DNA of 64,000 nucleotides. Origin: Balanoglossus misakiensis (taxonomy: Eukaryota > Hemichordata). Under the pieces are notes generated by a model. The model saw only the letters and a list, made by a program, of their open reading frames with translations. It searched no databases and was not told the origin of the DNA. Made by a program: the position numbers and the translations under genes. This document shows, piece by piece, positions 47,025 to 59,975 of the stretch. The first letter of the stretch is position 1. Each line of letters opens with the position of its first letter. The stretch covers positions 3,844,001 through 3,908,000 of the forward strand of contig CM082592.2 of NCBI GenBank assembly GCA_040954595.2, written 5' to 3'.

Positions 47025-50000
47025 ATGAATTTCTTCGGAACCATTCTCTCGGTAAGTTTTCATATACTCATGTATAAATAAGGTATCTTAGTTGCTGTAG
47101 TTTACTCGACTAATGACTCAGTGATACGCAGTTTACAAATGCAAATAACAAAAAACGACGTGGTTATTATATCGACTCCATGGAAACAATCTTTTGGAAT
47201 ATTTCAGCATATCTATTTTATTAATATAAATTTAGCTAATTACTCAATTAGCCATCCTTTGGCTCGGATTGTGATATTGATGTTATAGAACTGTGACGTT
47301 GGTTACACAAGACCAAAACATCCTAGTTCTGGTGCATGTTGTCAAATGCATAACTACATGCCATGTCAGGACAGTGAACTGATTTGGCTGGATATTTACT
47401 CGCACAGTGAATTTCACGGCACTCCTGGGGAATCAATTAATACACTCAATTATGCTTAAGAGTGTGTGATATTGATCTTTCCGAATCTTAAATCAGTATC
47501 AATGCAATAACACCAAGAAAATATTTATATAATGATATAGGCGTAATCCTATAATGTCATTGACCTCAGCATACCTCAGCTAGAGTACGAGTATCCATTG
47601 TATTGTTCCAGGTCGTATGCGTAACCCTGCTTGCGGCCACTGTGCATGTGATGTCTGAAGATTCATGTCTGATAGGAAAGGAGAATAACTACCAGCAAGA
47701 CTGGGTTAGCAGTGCTGAAGATAAATGGTGTTGTGACACATGCAATACAGGTATAAGATTACAAATTACAAGTTACAAGTGCCTGCCCTGCCAGTGGCAC
47801 GCATGTCAAAGGAAGGTCATTCATTCATTCATTCATTCATTCATTCATTCATTCATTCATTCATTCATTCAGTCAGTCAGTCAGTCAATCAGACAGTATG
47901 TATGTATGTATGTATGTATGTATGTATGTATGTATGTATGTATGTATGTATGTATGTATGTATGTATGTATGTATGTATGTATAATGTGTGTGTGTGCAC
48001 GCGCGTGTGTGTGTGTCTTAATGGTCCCTGTATGAACCACTAGCTAATATATGCTGGGGTTTTTGAAAAGCCAAAACAAGTACTTTTTGTGCACTTGTGT
48101 TTAATTACAGGAGCTTACATGACGCGTGCGTGTGAAGTGGGAAAGCCAGACACCAAACAATGTAGCGTCTGCCCCGATGGGACGTTCACAGACATTCCGA
48201 ACCTCAGGGACGATTGCATGCCGCACACTCTGTGTCTGATTACAAAACACAGAATTCCCAAGACCTATGGTTCCAAAACTACGGATTTCACCTGCCAGTG
48301 CGAACCTGGATATTACGAGTTACAAAGCGAGGATTGCAAAGTCTGGACAGTGTGTCCGGTGGGAAGTGGAGTTTTACAACAAGGTATTTGGTTGGACTAC
48401 TTTACAGTTGTACTTTATATCTTCTGGGGGGAAAAATCCTGTGATGACGTCCTAATTTTAACTTGGTTTATATTATGCTGATATAAGTTGACTGAATTAT
48501 ATGCTCCTCTCAATTACCATAACAAACTGAATTGTTTAATGGTTGGTGCACATGATCTCACTATAATCAACTCTTCTCTCTACCCTGCTATGAGAGCATA
48601 GCATCAGCTCTTAATGTTCATTAATTAATTTGCTTTAATTACATAGCCTGTCTCTCTTTAAGGCACTTTTGAAAAAAAAAGTTCTGATTTGATTCATGTG
48701 TTAAATGCTGGTGTTCTTTTTCATTGACACGTACACTGAATTGTCCAAGTCATGTACATGTAATCAGAAGGACTACTGTTCTTGCCACCCACCATTCATT
48801 CCCTGTATTCCTGCTTCCCGCCGTCCATTCCTGAATACATACAACTCCACCCTGCCACCAATCCTAAAGACATCCGTTCTGTTTTCAGGCAGCCCCACTG
48901 ACGATGTTGAGTGCCAGGAATGCTTGAATGGGACATTTTCGGATGTTAACAGTAGCACTTCAACTTGTTCACCTCATACGAAGTAGGTGTATTACATGCA
49001 TTCACGTTGTAAGGCTTTCTTACTTATACAGTCAGCGTTTTTGAGTCATAAAAGATAGTTCTCGTATTCTTTGTAGTCTGCTAGCTTCCAAACTGTTTAT
49101 AATTAATTCTCCAACATCAGTGATCTACCGCATTCAGTATTGCATCATTGTACGTTCTTTTCAGCTGTCAAGCCGAAGGCTTAGAGACAGTAACGAATGG
49201 TACAAGTTCAACTGACACAGTCTGCAGTACAGCACCTTCAGTTTCGCCAGGTTAGTGTCCGCACATTATGCAACTATTAAGTAAATTAAAGTATTTCTGA
49301 GCAAGTGATTGGAAACGTGAAATTAAGTAAAATGTACCATTATATAATATAACAGAGGAAACCTTAAAAGTCATTACGTTAAACTGCAGGAAGATTTAAT
49401 TTGCAGTAAACAACACTGTATCATATGTGCATAACTTAAAATTCAACATAGCAATTAAAGACATCTTTTATGTTTCTAGATTTTACTGGTTTATTTGTTT
49501 GCAGGGAATTATACGTCCACCTTGGTGCCCCCGGCAAGTAACACTGAGATGTACATCGGAATTGGCTTTGGTGTAGCAATCGGAATTGTCGTAGTACTGG
49601 TAATAATATTTCTGGTAATATATTACTGTCGGCGTCGTCGCTTGTTGTGCTGGAGGCCTAATGGTAAGAATAAGGGAGCAGGTTGTAGAATTATATAAAG
49701 TACATTGTGTTGCGGACTTCGTATTAGTACACTTGCCATTACTGCAATGCAGCTGTACATTGGATCGTCATTGTACAGTGGATCGTCATGAAACCTACTC
49801 AACAATTTGACAGAGATATGAATTGTTCCATCTCATTGTGTCCCTCTAATTCACCTGGTGCATCAGTGGGATTAGTCTACAGGTCTGTTTTGTTAAATTT
49901 GTAGATGTTTTTTAACACTTCACACATCCGTTGTATTTGGAAGAAAAAAACTGTAATATTTCGCTATGATATCATATTACATGTATATTAGGCAATGGAG

Positions 50001-52200
50001 ATAATCACAAAGTTTCACACACACAAAAAACATGGTGGTTTTCGATTGTCAAGGAAATTATCTGTGATTTTTCATGCATATTAATTTTTAATGAGCATGT
50101 CAACATTTTTGTTTCCCAGTTGTATGCATCATAATGTAAACAAAATGTAAGATGGTAACTGAAAAAATAAATGGTGCAATTAACATTTTCTTATTTACCT
50201 TACCCTGAAAATATATCTGGCAAATGTTTCTGAATGTTCCAAGGAGTCTGTATCATATACCCGAATGTTTTTACTCTTTTGGGAAATGTGTCTTTGCCAC
50301 AATTTCTGTGGACCCTACTCTTTGCAGTTGTCATAATTCTAGTTTTCTCTTGCAGTTCAAGATAAACAAAATGGCGGCCCGGCTCAAAATGCAATGCACC
50401 TGTACGGGAATGTTCCGAGTGAGGACACTACCATGGATACGGATAGCCTACCAGCAGGTGCAGCAGCTTCCAAGTAAGAATTAGTTGTATTTTGGACATG
50501 AAACAGTTTATTGAACCAAATGGAAACTAACATAACAGACCTTGATATACTAGTACACGCAGATGAACATCTCATCTTTAACTAGACTTTATATACATTT
50601 TTTTGCATTTCATTCACACCACACCTAGGAATTTGTGCCCTTATTTAAAAATATTGAATGAGCAATTGGTAAAAAACACAGATGTATAGGTACATAGTAC
50701 TGAAGTATCACTTGTACATATGCTTTCTACAAAGTCGCAACCATTTGATAGAATTAACTTAATAGTCATTTTAATACTCTCACAGAATGTTCACCTAGAC
50801 ATTTCTGCCTTCACTTTCTTGTAAGTTATCAACCCAGGATGAATGGGTCGGCCAATGGCTCTGTAGCTCACACCTCTGCAACCGGGAATTCTGTCAACGA
50901 CACTAAACTGCAGGTTCCTGTGGGGATGTCGGAATCGAATTATCGAGGCAACCGCCATCCCAGCAGTCAGTGTAGCGCAAGTAATGGACCACAGACACGG
51001 GGCTCTGCAGTTCTGCAACCTGGTGGTAAGTAATTGGCCAAAAATGTCTTTTTCGAGGCACAGTTTTCAGACCAGTTTGCCACGAGCTTTCCACTTTTAA
51101 TATTTTACCGATATCTGTGTTAAGTATTTGTGAAGGAAGTAAAATTAAGGCACAGATGAGCTCCCCCCCCCCCCCCTCCCCAACAAAAAATGTGATAATT
51201 AATACCACAGAAGGTGTTCTGCAAATACGTTATGTTTGGTTTATTGGTTAAATCTTCTGGTGATTGTCATCTCGTAGAATATACAAATTCCCAACACTGA
51301 AACGCAATTTCCACCACAGGTAAAAGTTCTGTGTATGGTCTGTCAGAAGCTGGAAGCCACCCAAGCAGGACGACTCAAAATGACTTCGGTGAGTGCCGTC
51401 ACATTATGTTCTGTGTCTTCCCATTGCGTTTTGGTCCAAGTTAAAATTGTTCCTTGTATAAGTTCAGCTCTGCCCCAGAGTATTCAACATTCAGCTATTG
51501 CATAGGAAATGGATTGTAACCTGTTATTATGGACACCTCTCTCATCGGGACACCTGTCTATTAAGGACATATTTTTTTCAAAACAAAGGTCATGGTTAAG
51601 GACACTTCTTGTGATCCCAGGCCAGAGGTGTCCTTGACAGGTTTTACTGCAATTATATCTTTCACAATAACATCAATTCACTCTTGGTTCGGTAGACTGT
51701 AAAAATGCATGTGGTACATGCAAATGTTACCCTTACAGTCATGTTGGTGTACGTAGCACGTGTTATACACCTGAAAACAGAATTATTTGATGCATGTATG
51801 TCTCTGGTTGATGTGTATTATTGACTTCGAGTCTGCAGTTACTCCTTTGTTAGTGCCCACCCCTATATACTAGTAGTGGTCACCTCTATATAGTGGCCAC
51901 TTTGTTACAGTCCCAGTGCAATTCAGGTGTGCATTAATTAACCTCTCTATAAAGGTCACCTGTCTATAAAGGCCAGTTTAGGAAAGTCCCTTGACTGGCC
52001 ACTATAGACACGTTCCACTGTATTTACCATTAGGCTTTATGATTTTATTGTTTGTCCGTACTTCCTGGTCATTGGTTCTGTTTCTCTCTTGTTATGTAGG
52101 ACGGATTGTACGAAATGGAGATGATGGTATGCAGACTTCAGGGTCAGAATATCCAATGAAAGAACGCCAAGTGCACAGGCAAGCCCAACAGGACCATTAA
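47025..52200 (+). CDS. TNF receptor superfamily-like type I membrane protein, ten exons
   Basis: Exons are 47025-47051, 47612-47750, 48111-48383, 48889-48982, 49165-49250, 49505-49663, 50356-50473, 50826-51025, 51320-51388 and 52100-52200. Phases agree throughout and give 421 aa. A signal peptide (to about residue 24) spans exons 1-2. Cys-rich TNFR-type repeats follow: CCDTCNTG, then C-S-V-C-P-D-G-T-F-T-D, CQCEPGYYEL and CQECLNGTFSD. Residues ~223-248 form the transmembrane helix (GIVVVLVIIFLVIYYC), followed by RRRR. The 170-residue cytoplasmic tail has no recognisable death domain but contains VPSEDT, a loose TRAF-binding match (P-x-E-D). Intron 2 carries a compound microsatellite. The nearest family member cannot be named. 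Confidence 0.88.
47818..47983. repeat. Compound (ATTC)n-(AGTC)n-(TATG)n microsatellite
   Basis: It lies in intron 2 of the TNF receptor-like gene, about 70 bases after the exon 2 donor. ATTC repeats pass into GTCA and then ~22 TATG units. The frame from exon 2 stays open through it (HSFIHSFIH..., VCMYVCMYV...), so unspliced transcripts would encode a low-complexity extension. Confidence 0.95.
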
Positions 52201-53309
52201 CGTGCAAACCATTCTGACAGTTAGTTTTCATACTAGTTTTTGTACTGGAATATAGTTTATAGAATATAGTCAAATGTATATTTAAAACAAAAAAGTTTAA
52301 ATATTTCATAACAACACTTTTTATAGTGTATTTTATACTGGAATATATTTTCATACAAACTTTTGATTGTCAAATGTCAAAATATGAAATATTTCAAAAC
52401 AAGGTTGATAGTGATACATTTACTAAAATGTACATATACTTGAAAGTGAGGGTTGTCGTGACCAGTAAATACATTATAGTGGGCATTTAAGCAGGTGCTC
52501 CTGAGTTGAAAGATGGAATACAAGAAAGTTTCACAGCAAGCTTTATATAACACATGTCTTGCTACTATTTTACAAGTCTCGGTGTATATGAGGCTAAGGC
52601 TACCACAGGTCAGTGTCTATTGAACGTTTATGGTTGTGAAAGACATACATTTGACAACATAGTTTTTACATGTTTTTGTTTTTGATGAATTTGTTTTTAA
52701 AAGATGGACGTTTTGTAAAATTTATTGTACAGAATGGATTTAATTTAAGTTACATTTATATTTTGTAAATGCAATTAAATTATGGTTTTGGACAGGTTCA
52801 GTTACAAAGATATAATATATTAAAAGATGGACGTTTTGTAAAATTTATTGTACAGAATGGATTTAATTTAAGTTACATTTATATTTTGTAAATGCAATTA
52901 AATTATGGTTAATTTTGGACAGTTTCAGTTACAAAGAGGATGGATTTGACAGTACAAGTAACAAGAACAGCATTGCTTTGTTCAATTCAGTATTCAAACC
53001 CAATGAATCGCAGCGCCTTGAATCTCCACACATTCAAAATATTGTTGTCTGTCGACTTAGGCTGAGGAGAAATTGAAATGTTTCATCGTTTAAAATTAAG
53101 TGGCAACAGGAGTGGGGTATTGTTCTGTCCACTGGGCAACATTGGCAAGTCTCATGAAAATGTGCGTAATTGGTGAAAAATACTACTAATAACAAAGGGT
53201 CATTAGATGCAAATTGGCAGACATACTAATATGGGGGGTCACACAGGGACCATTAAACATGAAACAAACTTTGGCTAAGGGAACACTTGGTCAACACAGT
53301 ATCAATTTG
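52201..53309. other. 3' flank of the TNF receptor-like gene
   Basis: AT-rich. It contains a ~124-bp tandem duplication starting at 52699 and about 52823 (aaaagatggacgttttgtaa...). No exon is seen. The stretch 53253-53309 is shared with the pseudogene fragment at 22.3 kb. Confidence 0.55.
52699..52936. repeat. ~124-bp tandem duplication
   Basis: Two almost identical copies run from aaaagatggacgttttgtaa to cagttacaaaga. Copy 2 has two small insertions (ttaatttt and gtttc). The event is recent, in the 3' flank of the receptor gene. Confidence 0.9.
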
Positions 53310-54773
53310 TTAAACTAATGCAATGCTTTCAAACACCCTTTTGATTTCCTCTGCAAATAACATTGCCATACCACGTCTATGCAGGTCAGTATTTGTATCG
53401 TATTGTAACGTCACAAAAAATTTGCCACCGCAGCCCGAGATAAATATATTACAAGAACTTAGGAATGTGCCCCTCGACGCTCTATAAGTTTTATCAACAC
53501 TGACTTTGCGGTCATTGTGACATTCCAGAGAAGTAAGCCGTCCTAAATTTGATATGTATAATGTATCATTGATAGGATTGTTTCGCTGTTTAGAAAGTTT
53601 GATAAACTTCGAAGTGTCCATAAAATGACGCCTTGATAGCTTTGATATTGGTCTTTGACTCGGTAATCTATCGTCCAGATTTCCTTTAAGCCACCTTGCA
53701 AGTTTCCAGAAGTATTCACCCCCAATCGAGTCTTGACTTATATTTGTCGTAATGTTTTCTGCGCTGTAGTAAACACCTAAATCTGTATCATTTTCTTTGT
53801 CTTTGAAATACCTTCGCAAGCTGTAGGCAATTTGCAAATTAACATCCATAGGTTTTCCATCATTAACTATTTTAGCAAAAGCTGATGAAATTACTGCTGT
53901 TATTAATGAATTGAGATTTGCTTTGTTTTGACTTGCCTGCTGCTTCAGTTTGGGCATCAAATTCTCAGACATTTCGAAGTTGATCAATTTTGTTTCGACA
54001 TTCGTGACATAATCATCATTCATAGAAGTATCTGAAAAACCTGAACTGGTTGCCGATTCCCCCTGCATCGTTTTAACCTCTTTCTCAATTACATTCATAT
54101 TCTCCGGTATTGAAATCAAATCCTCTACTGCTCGAGGAAAAGGTACACTCTGAACTCTGTGCTGTATATTTGCCTCAAAGGATCCGTCCACAATGGCATT
54201 GATATTTTCTAGGAATTGACCTACATAGTGAACTGCACTACCACCATCTGCAATTGAATGGTGAAACTGAAACGTGAAAGCAGCCTTGTACGACTCACGA
54301 CCGCCAGTGTCGCTCTCGGACCACTCTTCTTGTAACATTGTACAGTTCCACAGAGGGCCTTGGAGGCGGTTGATGGCATCGGTTAGAGATCGAGACATGG
54401 CAGCTTCCACATCGTTCACGGTGTGATCTGATACACGAAGGTCGATAATTCCGCCGTTTGCCATCTCTGCGAAACACCGGTCAGTTTCACTGCCGTCTGC
54501 ATCGTGCAAAACAAGAACCCTTGATCTCAATGCAGCATGTTTCTTGCGTAGGTCATCCAGTGCCTTGTGAACAATGTCCTTCGTAATTTCAACTTTGCTA
54601 TTCAATTGCAAGTATACTACAATACCCCAGAGACCGTGTTCCGATAAAATGTCGTGCATACGTTCACATCCGTTCATTTTTCGGAAACACGGCACAGGCG
54701 CGTGTCGACCGCGAAAATCAGCATTCGTGCCCTGTGAAGTAATGGGGTGGAAACTTTGCATAGCTGATGTCAT
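53310..54773 (-). CDS. HHxxxD condensation-type acyltransferase (487 aa), single exon
   Basis: One uninterrupted frame from the ATG at 54773 to the stop at 53310. HHSIADGG at residues 171-178 is the HHxxxDG catalytic motif of the CoA-dependent acyltransferase/condensation fold; the histidine acts as the general base in the family. Other blocks shared with the 20.4 kb paralogue are LRKKHAALRSR, GPLW, SLRRYFK and FISNLGRL-like (YISNLGRLTSLE). The length fits the two-lobed fold (about 450-490 aa). No signal peptide or membrane segment, so it is probably cytosolic. Substrate unknown: alcohol, lipid or amine acylation all fit. The absence of introns and several copies suggest expansion by retroposition or transfer (inference). 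Confidence 0.85.
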   Translation of the reverse strand: MTSAMQSFHPITSQGTNADFRGRHAPVPCFRKMNGCERMHDILSEHGLWGIVVYLQLNSKVEITKDIVHKALDDLRKKHAALRSRVLVLHDADGSETDRCFAEMANGGIIDLRVSDHTVNDVEAAMSRSLTDAINRLQGPLWNCTMLQEEWSESDTGGRESYKAAFTFQFHHSIADGGSAVHYVGQFLENINAIVDGSFEANIQHRVQSVPFPRAVEDLISIPENMNVIEKEVKTMQGESATSSGFSDTSMNDDYVTNVETKLINFEMSENLMPKLKQQASQNKANLNSLITAVISSAFAKIVNDGKPMDVNLQIAYSLRRYFKDKENDTDLGVYYSAENITTNISQDSIGGEYFWKLARWLKGNLDDRLPSQRPISKLSRRHFMDTSKFIKLSKQRNNPINDTLYISNLGRLTSLECHNDRKVSVDKTYRASRGTFLSSCNIFISGCGGKFFVTLQYDTNTDLHRRGMAMLFAEEIKRVFESIALV

Positions 54774-55784
54774 GCAAGGAAAGTGACTTTGTGATGGTCG
54801 TTGACGATAGCTGTTTACTTCGCTGGCGATAAATCGGCCGATAATCTTACAGTCGCAATGCCGTTGAATGTAGGCCTATATAGAGAAGGACTCTCGCTGG
54901 GGGAAGCCAAAATATCGATAACAATAAACTAACGCTGCCGGCGCTACACTCACGAAAATGGTCAGGAATGGGCCACTCCCAGAATTATCCTCCAGCATAT
55001 CTGACACAATTAGGTGATTGGAACATGTGTCTACCAGCATACATGTAATTGCCCACGGAATCTGTCTGATACAACTCTGACACAATTAGACTGAAATATC
55101 TGTCTACCAGCAGATGTCCACGGAGAGTAATTTGCGTCTATCTGAGTAGTCCCCTACCAACTTCATAATGATACGAAGAAAAGATTCTTGTTTTCAAGCG
55201 GTGCATGTGCCGGATACGTGAACATTGATAGATATTTATTCAAAGCAAGAATTAACATCATAATATGTTTATATTATGTGTTATAATAATACGAGGAATG
55301 GCTTCATGCTTTGCATGTACCGGATACACGAATATTGGCCATTGATATTTAAATCATTGCCATCAAATTTGATGGAATAATAATCACTGGCAAAGACTTT
55401 CTCCAATTATACATTATCTGTACAAAATTGTGGGGCAATAAACAGAAATTTCGAATACCCCGAACGCTATGAACGTTCTCTGTGAAGTAGCTGACCGATA
55501 AAAGGGCGGCGCATTCCAATTTTTTTTCTTTCTTTATAAAAAAAGTAAAAAACGTCGACACAAATTGAACATGTGTAAACGCCCATAATTATTGCTAACA
55601 GACAAATGCACGCGTGAACGTAATGTTGAATAATAACAGCTAGCGCTAACTGTTTTACATATACAGTTCTGTTGACAAGATTTCTATACTGTGACGGAAC
55701 TCCCGGTGGATCTGCACACGTTCTGTCACACACCGGCGGTCATGTCGATCATGCCTGTATGTATAGTGTGTCATCTACAGAGCA
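54774..55784. other. Intergenic, duplicated with the 22-23 kb region
   Basis: Short blocks such as ctatctgagtagtccc (about 55138) and cgtcgacacaaattgaacat (about 55553) recur near 22580 and 22760, or 20217. Flanks of the acyltransferase copies were therefore duplicated with them. No exon was found. Confidence 0.55.
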
Positions 55785-58700
55785 TCAGTAATTACTTCTT
55801 GTGCTAGTTTGTTCACCAACATTTGGGTGATGAAACTCCACGATGTTCTCTTTCTCTAATCTCTCCCAAAGCTGCCATTCGTTTGTGTAGTCGTGGTATG
55901 ACTCCATTTGGAACAGGTTTTGCCAAGCTTCTTTGTCGTAGTAATGCAGATATGAGCTGTTTGACACGCCGAAGCCAAACATTTTCGTCTGGTCACACAC
56001 TTGCAGAGCATACGCTAACATTATACCACCTGAAAGGAGAGAGAAAATCGTGCGTTCGTTATCAGATATAAATATTTCAACGATGCCACTGAGAATTTCA
56101 GTACCGACTCTTGGGGGGGGGGTCCTTGCTTAGCTTCGTTTTCTCATCTTCACTGTCAGAGATTTTGCGACAAGATCTTGTGCACAAGTACTCATTGGGG
56201 ACCAAGACGTCGTTTTGACTGCAGTTCATTTACCTGTAGTGGGATAACGCCCCTTCCCATTCAGGAATCGAGTTTGGAAATGACGCAGAAAAGAAGGGTG
56301 TAGAATTCTCATCCGCCGGGGATTAATCCACGAATCTTTATGATATCGCCACGATCTGGAAGAAAGAAAGAAAGAAAACGACGTAAGTGGATCTTTGTAG
56401 GAAATTTAGTCACTATTAAAACAAGCAAAAAGTCACTGCACGTACATGCACACATGAGGAAGTTAGAGTATGCAGCCTTTCTCAACTGTGGCTAGATTTT
56501 CGTCTAACCAGAACATAGTTAGAAAAATGAAAAAAGTAGAGTGATTAGCGTGTTCAAATTGCAACGTGCAGTCACAATCGGGCATCGATAAGGTGTCCAT
56601 GTATACATATCAGTAAGCTTATTTAGAAGGACAAATTAAAGTCGGAAAATAAAATCATGAAAATAATAATGCAAAAAGTGGCAGCTGTAGAGGCTTTATA
56701 AGTACACCGCATGTTAGATAAATAGGTCGGACATGTAACATTTCTATTCTGGTTGTCTCTCCTGTAAAACCGTTATTAAAGTATCTACCGTATAAAACTG
56801 TCTACGTGAGATGCATATACTCACTCCCTTGGATCGCTGATCAGGCTTCCGTTTAGGAAGTTTTCCAGCCAAGACACCATGTAATGTGTGAATATTGGAG
56901 TAATGAAGTAGACGTCCTGTCAAAATACGGCGATTTATTTGGGTGTGTTTTTTGTTTCAATTCAAGGTGAAACCAGTAGGAATTTCAAATGCTGTGTGTT
57001 TGCAGTTGACAATAGTGGAGTGATTATCAAAGAACGGTCTGCCTCCGCCATTAATTCAGGGGCAAATTATTTCGTTTGATGAAAGACAGTGACTGCATAT
57101 CTATGTCTGGTGCCGTAATGGATTGGCTGTTGAACGGATGACTGAGTGAATGAATGAATGAATGAATGAATGAATGAATGAATGAATGAATGAATGAATG
57201 AATGAATGAATGAATGAATGAATGAATGAATGAATGAATACCTTCGTGGTAGAATGAACGAACGAACGAGTGAGTGAATAAAATCATTACTTTCAATTTT
57301 CTCGATTTTGTTAACACAGAGATTGGTGTCGCTTTTTTGAATTTCAAATTTGACACAATTTGGCCGGATGGACTGACGGACGAACGAACGCACGGACGAA
57401 TATATAATGACCACGCACATATTAAATGAAACAACTTAAACATCTAAACATCTGGTACTCATTGTCTGTCGATTCTTGCAAAACAGCCAATAGTTCACCT
57501 ATGTTCACCAAGATCGGCAAACCGCGTGACCATGCAGCAGACAGTACTTGGCCAGTGACGTGATGAGATCGTACCTGGAGATTGTTCAATTCTCGAACGT
57601 ATATTGATTCAGGAAACCCGGAATAAAAATGGGTCTTGCTGCCGACGTCCTTTTCGAAGCCTCGCAACCTGGCAACATTCATCCTAGGGAGAGGGGAGGG
57701 AGGGAGGGGAGGGGAGGGGAGGGAGGGGGAGAGACATTGAATGGTCAAGCCGGGTAGCTTGGAAACCCATGTTCTGTATGTTTCCTGAAGGTCACCTGTC
57801 GGCACCATTAGAAATAACTACAATTTCCAACAAAATTACACCACGTTTACTCACACAATTGGGAATTTTGAATGCATCAGGTCTCATAATATTAGGCAAT
57901 GCACTACTTTTTTAACGGACTATCTTCGAGGAAGTGAATTACAGGTCTTACAGTGCAATATCGTGAACAAGTGATCTCATTAATTGTTCTCGGCCAACAG
58001 AAACGTGGGTTAACTTTACTTCTCAATGCGCAATCATATGTCCGTTCATCAACTTGCGTCTAAAGGTCTTCATTTTTTAACGAATTTCCAAAAAAGCCGC
58101 ATACACACAGAGTGACGCACAAAGATCGCAACAAAGGCAAAAAATACAGCATTCAAATTTACCTAAATACGAAATCGAATGAGTCGATTTCTGCACCAGC
58201 ATTGGCACCTTTCAACAATCCACTCGTACCGACCACGGCGCATGTTACGCACTGGTCAGGCGATTTCTTCATAGGAATAGGGGCAGTGGAGTAGTTACCG
58301 TTGTTAACTAGACGGACCAGTCCTTGGAAATGAAGATCGGCGTGCTCATTTTAGAAATCTAATAAAGCAGTTCCTTCATCAGTCAATTTGACCATGAACA
58401 AACAGACTGGCATGATAAGAGAATGCTCAGTAGACTTTTGTATTGTTGGGTAATACACGCATCTCATCTGATGATCTCACGGTCTCATGACACATAAGCT
58501 TATAGCGACGGCGATTTTCCGAATCATACCGAATGGATTCTTATCAAAATACGTAGGTTCCTAGAAATCAAGTCCCTAATCTCATTTGGCAGTTATAGTT
58601 TTTCACGTTTTCAGTGAATACGGTTAGTTTAAAAGATTCGGTGCAATATGGCAACAAATACGTTGTGGTTGGATGTTGGGAACTTGTTTAATTTATGCAA

Positions 58701-59975
58701 GCCAGAAATCCCGGCTGTTGTACCCCTGCATTTGATTTGATAAGCATTCGTGTGTAGGGTTGGGGTGAGGGGCGTTGACTCGGAGAAATTCGCAAGGGAC
58801 CGTTCAGTATTTACGACCTGGGGGCGGCAAAATCCAAGGGGGTGGCACTTCAATTTTGAAATCCATAAAAGGGGGGTTCATCTTTTTTTGGTGCTGGGTG
58901 AAGGGGGTTCTGCCTGATTTTGAAAACAAATGACACAAACTTGCCGACCCCCCCCCAGCCGTAAAAACTGGACGGTCCCTGAACTAACCCACCTCGTCTG
59001 TTCACATATCTGAATCCAAGTGGCAGCGTGGACCCGACCAGCGCAGAATAACGTTCCCAACTATTGACATCTTCTTTATCAAGGAACCTTTTCAGGCGGG
59101 GATTAAATCGCTCGTTGAACCATTCCGACTGTCCTGGTACGTTACGTATACTGCTGGAGCATGTCTACAAACACATAACGTCACATGCATATCATGGTTA
59201 TTTTGGTGCAAAGGTATGTCACAAAACATGGCCGCAGCAAGCTTTTGAAACTTGGGGACTTCAACGGTGCACAGAAAAACTGCATACAATTTCTACCAGT
59301 GAATGAGAACATGTACTTTGGTGCTTGTACCATATGACGATAAAGTCTGTTTCGTGGAGTGAACATTTTAGGTTGATCTTTTCTTAGCTTTGACTGAAAG
59401 ATTCAGTCGTGTGCGGGCGCTCCGACGTGCCTATGACCCTTTACTCAGCTGTACTAGAAATATGTGAATAACACGGACAAATTGATGAAAACCGAGGCGA
59501 CTTACTGTTTTGTAGCGGGTGTTTTGTAATGCTGGCGTACTGGAATTCAGGTTATCAAAGTTCGGCAGATGTATTTCAGTCAAGTCCAGAGGGCCGTCTA
59601 TACGGAGGGCCTTTCGGAGTTTTGACTCGTCTTCCATCAGCTGGTTCATCGAGAGCTGTGACGTCATGGACGGATACGGCGTCGCGTACACTTGACTCCC
59701 ACCAAATGCAAGTCTTTAATAAAACAAATGGATGACGTGTAAATAATATAAAACTAGCCAACATTATGAATAATAACGAGAAATACCAGTGGTGTATGCA
59801 ACCTTTCACTTGATGAAATATTCCCTCTTTCAGGTGTAAAAAATTGTTCTACATCTCACCTGCGTAACTCGAGGAGTATTCCGGTAGTACCGAAGATGTT
59901 TACTCTGAAGAGACATATCGTTATGCTGACGAACCCAAGAATAAGGACGTAGACAAAACACTTCAGCACTTTCAT
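55785..59975 (-). CDS. ST6GalNAc-like sialyltransferase (GT29), eight exons
   Basis: Exons are 59975-59860, 59713-59506, 59164-58993, 58322-58163, 57683-57575, 56916-56825, 56355-56234 and 56029-55785 (stop); phases agree; 407 aa. It is a type II Golgi protein: short N terminus, then a TM segment (CFVYVLILGFVSITICLF) and a stem. Sialylmotif L starts CAVVGTSGLLKG (residue 193) and continues through EIDSFDFVFRMN and GFEKDVGSKT. Motif S is RYPTTGG...LQVCD (about 322-339). HYYD at 355-358 is motif III. The set HYYD, then ExxLWxRL, resembles ST6GalNAc I/II, which add alpha-2,6 sialic acid to GalNAc-Ser/Thr. ST3Gal is the main alternative. Predicted donor is CMP-sialic acid. Confidence 0.88.
57139..57240. 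repeat. (AATG)n microsatellite
   Basis: About 100 bases of GAATGAAT repeats in an intron of the sialyltransferase gene. Minus-strand Ile/His/Ser/Phe frames over it are artefacts. Confidence 0.95.

Noticed and set aside
57067-57443. 130- and 117-codon minus-strand frames
   Set aside because: Low-complexity IHSF repeats generated by the (AATG)n tract in a sialyltransferase intron.
57422-57574. Extension of sialyltransferase exon 5 past position 57575
   Set aside because: A consensus donor (CAG|GTACGA) in phase 0 joins cleanly to the next exon, and the extra 50 residues would exceed the family spacing between motifs L and S.
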